NCBI RefSeq assembly: GCF_004353985.1
Contig: NZ_SMOA01000022.1
Location: forward strand, 1 to 46,304
Origin: Paracraurococcus ruber
Lineage (GTDB): Bacteria > Pseudomonadota > Alphaproteobacteria > Acetobacterales > Acetobacteraceae
Direction of reading: 5' to 3'
DNA length: 46,304 nt
Shown piece by piece: positions 42,695 to 46,304 of this stretch. The stretch's first letter is position 1. The number at the start of each line of letters is the position of its first letter. The notes under the pieces were generated by a model. The model saw only the letters and a program-made list of their open reading frames with translations. It searched no databases and had not been told where the DNA came from. The position numbers and the translations under genes are program-made.

Positions 42695-44068
42695 TCAGGC
42701 CCGGCCGTATCTCGCCAGGGTCGACGACATCCCCCCGGCCTCCCGCTGCCGCGGCCGCGGCGCCCTCTCGCGCATGTCGGCCCGGCCGCGCGCCATGGCG
42801 GCGGTGAAGAATGTGAACTGCATCAGCGCCGTGCTGGCGATCAGCGTGTTGTCGAAGCCGCTATGGAGCAGCGCCGCCACCAGCGCCGCCCGCAGCACCA
42901 GCCGCTCCGCCGGCGGGCATTTGCGCGCCCCGATCCAGATCCAGGCGATGATCGACAGGAAGATGGCGGCGCAGCCGACGATGCCGGCATCCACCGACAG
43001 CCGCAGGTATTCGTTGTGCGCGGCATTGCTGCCGAGCAGCCGGATCGTCGGGTCTTCCGGGTTCACGATCAGCTTGCCGGCGCCCAGGCCGAAGCCGAAG
43101 AAGGGGCGCGCCTTGATGGCGTCGATGAAGTAGGGCCAGATGATGTCGCGGCCGGAGGCATCGCCGGCCATCTCGGTGAAACGGCCCAGCGCATAGTAGA
43201 TCGCCGGCCCCAGCATGATCAGGCCCGGGACCAGGCCGCCCATCACCATGTCCACCTTGCGCCGCAGCGGGAAGATGTCGCGGCCCGAGAGCAGGAAGAC
43301 CAGGCCGAGGAAGATGCCGGTGGCGATCAGCGGCGCCCGCGCCTGGGTCAGCAGCAGGATGGCGAGGTCGAGTCCCGCGACCGCCAGCCAGATGGGGCGG
43401 AAGCCGCGCAGGTATTCCAGCGTGGCGGCGAAGACCGCGGTGACGCAGAAGCCGGCCAGGAAGGGCGGCGTGTGCAGGCCCTGGAAGCGGCCGCCCATGT
43501 CGAAGGTGGGCCAGAAGCCGATGGTGCCGGCGACGAAGCCGGCCAGCGCGCTGACGATGGGCAGGATGGCGGCGCCGCGGATCAGCAGTGTCCAGAAGCG
43601 CCTGGGCGCCACGGCGAAGGCCAGCACGAAGGGGGCGGCGGACCCGATGAAGCTGCGCAGCATGTCGCTGTTCGACGCCACCTGGCCGATCGGCAGGATC
43701 GCCAGGCTCAGCCCGGCGATCGCCGTCCAGGTGATGAACGGCCAATTGATCTCGCGCGAGACGCCGTAGCGCAGCAGCAGCAGGCCGGCGAGGGCGAAGG
43801 GAATGGTCTTGAGGCCGGCGGCGCCGAGCGAGCCGCCGATGCCGGCCGAGGCTTCGAGCTGGATGTCGAGGCCGAAGGCGAGGCTGGCGACATAGACGGC
43901 CGCCAGCGCCCGCGGGAACTGGTAGAGCGCGAGCGCGCCGAGGCCGAGCACGATCACGGGAACGAGTTGCAGCATGCGCAGGGGCATCGCGACCGCGCCC
44001 AGCAGCAGGAAGGCCGCGCCGAGCAGCGCGATGAGGCGCTGCGTCGCGGGCGAGAGAGCGATGTTCAT
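42695..44068 (-). CDS. O-antigen ligase / Wzy-like polymerase family membrane protein
   Basis: About 457 residues with ten or more transmembrane helices and the Wzy_C (O-antigen ligase, PF04932) region at about 200-370. The large periplasmic loop holds GDASGRDIIWPYFIDAIKARPFFGFGLGAGK and NAAHNEYLRLSVDAGIVG, the typical WaaL/Wzy pattern with a conserved histidine in AHNEYL. It could be the polymerase of the export system here or a ligase that moves a glycan to a lipid or protein. The ATG at 44068 is chosen because the first helix follows; a start at 44086 is possible. It is divergent from the acyltransferase gene, with only 74 bases between. Confidence 0.87.
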   Translation of the reverse strand: MNIALSPATQRLIALLGAAFLLLGAVAMPLRMLQLVPVIVLGLGALALYQFPRALAAVYVASLAFGLDIQLEASAGIGGSLGAAGLKTIPFALAGLLLLRYGVSREINWPFITWTAIAGLSLAILPIGQVASNSDMLRSFIGSAAPFVLAFAVAPRRFWTLLIRGAAILPIVSALAGFVAGTIGFWPTFDMGGRFQGLHTPPFLAGFCVTAVFAATLEYLRGFRPIWLAVAGLDLAILLLTQARAPLIATGIFLGLVFLLSGRDIFPLRRKVDMVMGGLVPGLIMLGPAIYYALGRFTEMAGDASGRDIIWPYFIDAIKARPFFGFGLGAGKLIVNPEDPTIRLLGSNAAHNEYLRLSVDAGIVGCAAIFLSIIAWIWIGARKCPPAERLVLRAALVAALLHSGFDNTLIASTALMQFTFFTAAMARGRADMRERAPRPRQREAGGMSSTLARYGRA

Positions 44069-44142
44069 GCAACGGTGTTGTCCCATATCGCCCGGACCTG
44101 GGCCAAATCAGGGTTGTGTCAGGCAGGATGGCGGGAGGGATG

Positions 44143-45294
44143 ATGGCGGCGACAGCCAGGCCAGCGACGGACGCGGCGGCGCGGCATGCGGGGCTCACCC
44201 GGTTGCGCTTCTTCCTGATCGGCTGGGTGGTGCTCTACCACCTCAACCTGCCCCTGCATGTCGCGGATGGCTGGCCCTGGGCCGGGCCGCTGCTCTGGCA
44301 CGGCTATCTCGGCGTGGACGGCTTCTTCCTGCTCTCGGGCTTCGCGCTCTGGCTCGGCTACGGCACGCGGCCGCCGCGCGGCGCCGCCGGCATCGGGCGC
44401 TTCCTGCTGCGGCGCGTCGCCAAGATCTGGCCGCTGCACCTCGCCGCGCTGCTGGCGCTGGCGCTGCTGGTCGCCGTCATCACGGCGCTCGGCGTGCCGA
44501 TCAACGACCCGGACCGCTTCGCCGCGCGCGACTTCGTGCTGCAGATGCTGCTGCTGAACGGCTGGGAGACGACGGAGCGCTTCAGCTGGAACTACCCGTC
44601 CTGGGCGCTGTCGGTGGAATGGGCCGGCTACCTCGCCTTTCCCGCGCTGCTCGCCGGCCTGCTGCGGCTGCCGCGCAGCCTGGCGGCGCTGGTGCCGGTG
44701 CTGGGCTTCGCCGGGCTCTGGCTGCTGGCGCAGCATCCGCCGAACAACAGCCTGAACCACACGCTGCATCTCGGACTGGTGCGGTTCGGGCTGGAATTCG
44801 CCATCGGCCTCGGTCTCGGCAGGCTGGCGACCGAAGGACGGATGCCGCGGGCGCTGCCCTGGCTGGCGGCCGCGGCGCTGCCGGCGGGGCTGTGGCTGTG
44901 GCAGGACGCGCTGGCGGTGCTGGGGCTGGCGGGGGTGATGCTGGCGGTCTGGCAGGCCGGGCTGCGCGCCACCGCGCCGGCCCGGCCGGGCCTGCTGCTG
45001 CGGCTGGGGGAGGCGTCCTTCGGCATCTATCTCGGCTGGGTCTTCGTCGAAGTCGGCGTGGTCGGGGCCATCCGGCTGCTGCAGCCGGGCTTTGCCGGCA
45101 GCCTGGCGATCATGGCGGCCGGCTTCGTCGCCACGCTGGCGGTGGGCTGGTGCGCCTGGCGCTGGGTGGAGGTGCCGGCGCATCGCTGGATCCTGGCCCG
45201 CACATCCGGCGCGGGGGCCTTGCCGCGCCCGGGCCATGCCGGCCCGCCGCAACGCCCTGGCCGGCCGAAGGCGGCCTGGAAGCCGGGGGTCTAG
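44143..45294 (+). CDS. Acyltransferase-3 family membrane protein (OafA/YrhL type)
   Basis: About 383 residues with ten or more helices. It matches the Acyl_transf_3 family, which O-acylates cell-surface sugars using cytoplasmic acyl donors. Landmarks are LTRLRFFLIGWVVLYHL (the R/H motif in the first helix), GYLGVDGFFLLSGFALWLGY, the FLLRRVAKIWPLHLAAL segment with the conserved R-x-x-R-(I/L)-x-P, and NYPSWALSVEW. The start is uncertain: GTG at 44116 or ATG at 44128, 44140 or 44143. I use 44143 because GGGAGGG sits about 4 bases upstream. It probably decorates the polymer made by the neighbouring genes. Confidence 0.9.
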   Translation: MAATARPATDAAARHAGLTRLRFFLIGWVVLYHLNLPLHVADGWPWAGPLLWHGYLGVDGFFLLSGFALWLGYGTRPPRGAAGIGRFLLRRVAKIWPLHLAALLALALLVAVITALGVPINDPDRFAARDFVLQMLLLNGWETTERFSWNYPSWALSVEWAGYLAFPALLAGLLRLPRSLAALVPVLGFAGLWLLAQHPPNNSLNHTLHLGLVRFGLEFAIGLGLGRLATEGRMPRALPWLAAAALPAGLWLWQDALAVLGLAGVMLAVWQAGLRATAPARPGLLLRLGEASFGIYLGWVFVEVGVVGAIRLLQPGFAGSLAIMAAGFVATLAVGWCAWRWVEVPAHRWILARTSGAGALPRPGHAGPPQRPGRPKAAWKPGV

Positions 45295-45699
45295 GCCGCG
45301 GCTTCGCGCGCCCCACTGGGCCGCAAGCCGCACCGCGACGTGATCCCGGTGGCGGCATCCTGCCACCCGGGGATCCGCCCTGGCGCCGGCTGGGTCTGGG
45401 TACGGCGCCATCCGCCATCCGCCATCCGCCATCCGCCAGTCGTCGGGCGCGGCAATGCATCGGCCTCGGCTCGCTGTCGGCCCGGGCCGCGGGCCGGGGG
45501 GGCGCCTCCTGCCCGTACCGGGCCGCCGGTGGCCCTCGTGCTGACCCGGCAGGCAAGGCCTACCGCCTCCGCGGCCGGCCCCGGACCGGATCGCGGAAGG
45601 GGGTGAGGGCCGCCACGACGGGCCAGGCTCGCCCGGGCACCCGCAACACTTGGCGCGTGGCGCCGGGCATGGACGGTCATCCGCCGTCCTCGGGCGGTC
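45295..45699. other. Gene-free region between convergent genes
   Basis: I see no supported gene in these 405 bases. They contain the heptamer tandem repeat described separately and GC-rich dyads around 45480-45500 that could end transcription from both sides. Open frames that cross it on either strand have no recognisable protein features. Confidence 0.5.
45408..45442. repeat. Tandem heptamer repeat CCATCCG
   Basis: Four perfect CCATCCG copies (45408-45435) are followed by a degenerate copy, CCAGTCG (45436-45442). Seen from the - strand the unit is CGGATGG. Copy number could vary by slippage. It lies in a non-coding gap, so frame effects are not expected. Confidence 0.85.
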
Positions 45700-46304
45700 T
45701 CAGGCCGGCACGGCTTCCGGATCGCCCGGCGCGGTCTCCAGACCCGGGCCCGGCAGGGTGACGATGCGGTGGCCGGCGGCATCCGGGCGCAGCAGGATGG
45801 CGCCCTGCGCCTCGATGAAGCCGAGCACGCGCCGGGCACGGGTCAGCGACCGGCTGCCGCAGGCTTCAGCGATGGTTGCATCATTGGGGCAGGGGGCGCC
45901 TTCCAGCGCCGCCCGCGCCAGCAGCAGGTACACGGCCTGCAGGTCTTCCGGCAGGGAATCGGCCTGCGCCGCCACCGCCGGCCAGGCCGGCAGCACCTCG
46001 GTCGCCGCACTGATGCCGGCGCGGGCCAGGGCCAGCAGGCGGCGGAAGCCGGCAAGGTCCGGCGGCCGGCCGGGCAGCATCCCGATCCGGCAGCGCAGGT
46101 TGAACTCCTGCTGCAGGATGGCGACGGGGCGGTAGGCGGCCTCCGGCTCCGCCAGCAGGCCAGCCAGAACGGCAAGCTGGGCATGGCGCCGCTCGGCCTC
46201 CTGCTCGGCCGAGGGCGGCGGCAGGGCGGCCGGCGCCGCTGGGCGGGCGGCGGCAAGCTGCGCCAGGATGTCGGGCGGCGGCGCGGCGGGCGTGCGGCGC
46301 GGGC
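45700..46304 (-). CDS. Unrecognised protein, C-terminal part (5' end outside the window)
   Basis: The frame is open from the right edge of the window to a stop at 45700-45702, giving at least 201 residues without a visible start. The edge-proximal part is rich in Pro, Ala and Arg and reads like a linker, then AERRHAQLAVLAGLLAEPEA looks like a helix. The C-terminal 70 residues (LQAVYLLLARAALEGAPC, TIAEACGS, LTRARRVLGFIEAQGAI, GHRIVTLPG) have the spacing of a winged helix-turn-helix with a hairpin wing. A DNA-binding role is inferred. The first internal ATG is at 46080, but the coding signal clearly continues upstream of it. I do not recognise the family. Confidence 0.65.
   Translation of the reverse strand, partial: PRRTPAAPPPDILAQLAAARPAAPAALPPPSAEQEAERRHAQLAVLAGLLAEPEAAYRPVAILQQEFNLRCRIGMLPGRPPDLAGFRRLLALARAGISAATEVLPAWPAVAAQADSLPEDLQAVYLLLARAALEGAPCPNDATIAEACGSRSLTRARRVLGFIEAQGAILLRPDAAGHRIVTLPGPGLETAPGDPEAVPA

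Noticed and set aside
42525-43133. + strand frames across and beyond the galE-ligase gap
   Set aside because: They are Arg/Ala/Pro-rich with no domain and lie over a strong bidirectional hairpin and the antisense of the ligase gene.
45408-45442. CRISPR array
   Set aside because: The repeat unit is 7 bases with no spacers. No cas-like genes or direct repeats with unique spacers occur anywhere in the window.

Overview
The window is very GC-rich (roughly 70% or more by eye). Codon use is dominated by GC-ending codons, most intergenic gaps are short, and there is no rRNA, integrase, transposase or CRISPR. The gene content fits an alphaproteobacterium, most likely Acetobacteraceae near Roseomonas: many Tat-exported solute-binding proteins, a form II cox-like operon, a Bcr/CflA exporter, an HtrA protease beside a two-component system, and a short-OPX polysaccharide locus. 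The taxon is an inference; nothing here proves the genus.

Left part (1-20160), all on the + strand. Six full-length paralogous family 5 solute-binding proteins lie head to tail (189-10094), followed by one dipeptide/oligopeptide transporter core (two permeases and two ATPases, 10114-14026). A strong hairpin closes this unit. A small two-helix membrane protein comes next, then a molybdenum hydroxylase operon in the order S-L-M with the form II active-site loop AYRGAGR (14572-18461), closed by a 13-bp hairpin. An RtcB-family protein and a tRNA-Pro(GGG) complete this part.

Middle part (20139-30583). A histidine kinase and response regulator pair on the - strand faces an HtrA/DegP protease on the + strand. 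After a cluster of three hairpins comes a seven-gene - strand operon. It begins with a clear RutA pyrimidine oxygenase, continues with a complete spermidine/iron-type ABC transporter (ATPase, two permeases, binding protein), and ends with an N-carbamoylsarcosine-amidase-like hydrolase and a RutE-like reductase. It reads as a variant pyrimidine (or related ureide or N-heterocycle) catabolic operon in which an ABC importer takes the place of the RutG permease and a different amidohydrolase takes the place of RutB.

Right part (30727-46304). A polytopic GT-C-like membrane protein (-) diverges from a glutamate-synthase-domain flavoprotein, an AMP-forming acyl-CoA synthetase and a Bcr/CflA exporter (+). 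A polysaccharide locus follows: a murein endopeptidase fused by overlap to a short OPX export lipoprotein (-), and, divergently, a Wzz/BY-kinase with GalE (+), an O-antigen ligase/polymerase-like protein (-) and an acyltransferase-3 protein (+). The window ends inside an unrecognised - strand gene with a winged-helix-like C-terminus.

The most notable points are the six-member binding-protein array feeding one transporter, the ABC-linked rut-like operon, and the murein endopeptidase whose signal peptide can only be reached from a CTG codon overlapping the stop of the upstream export gene.
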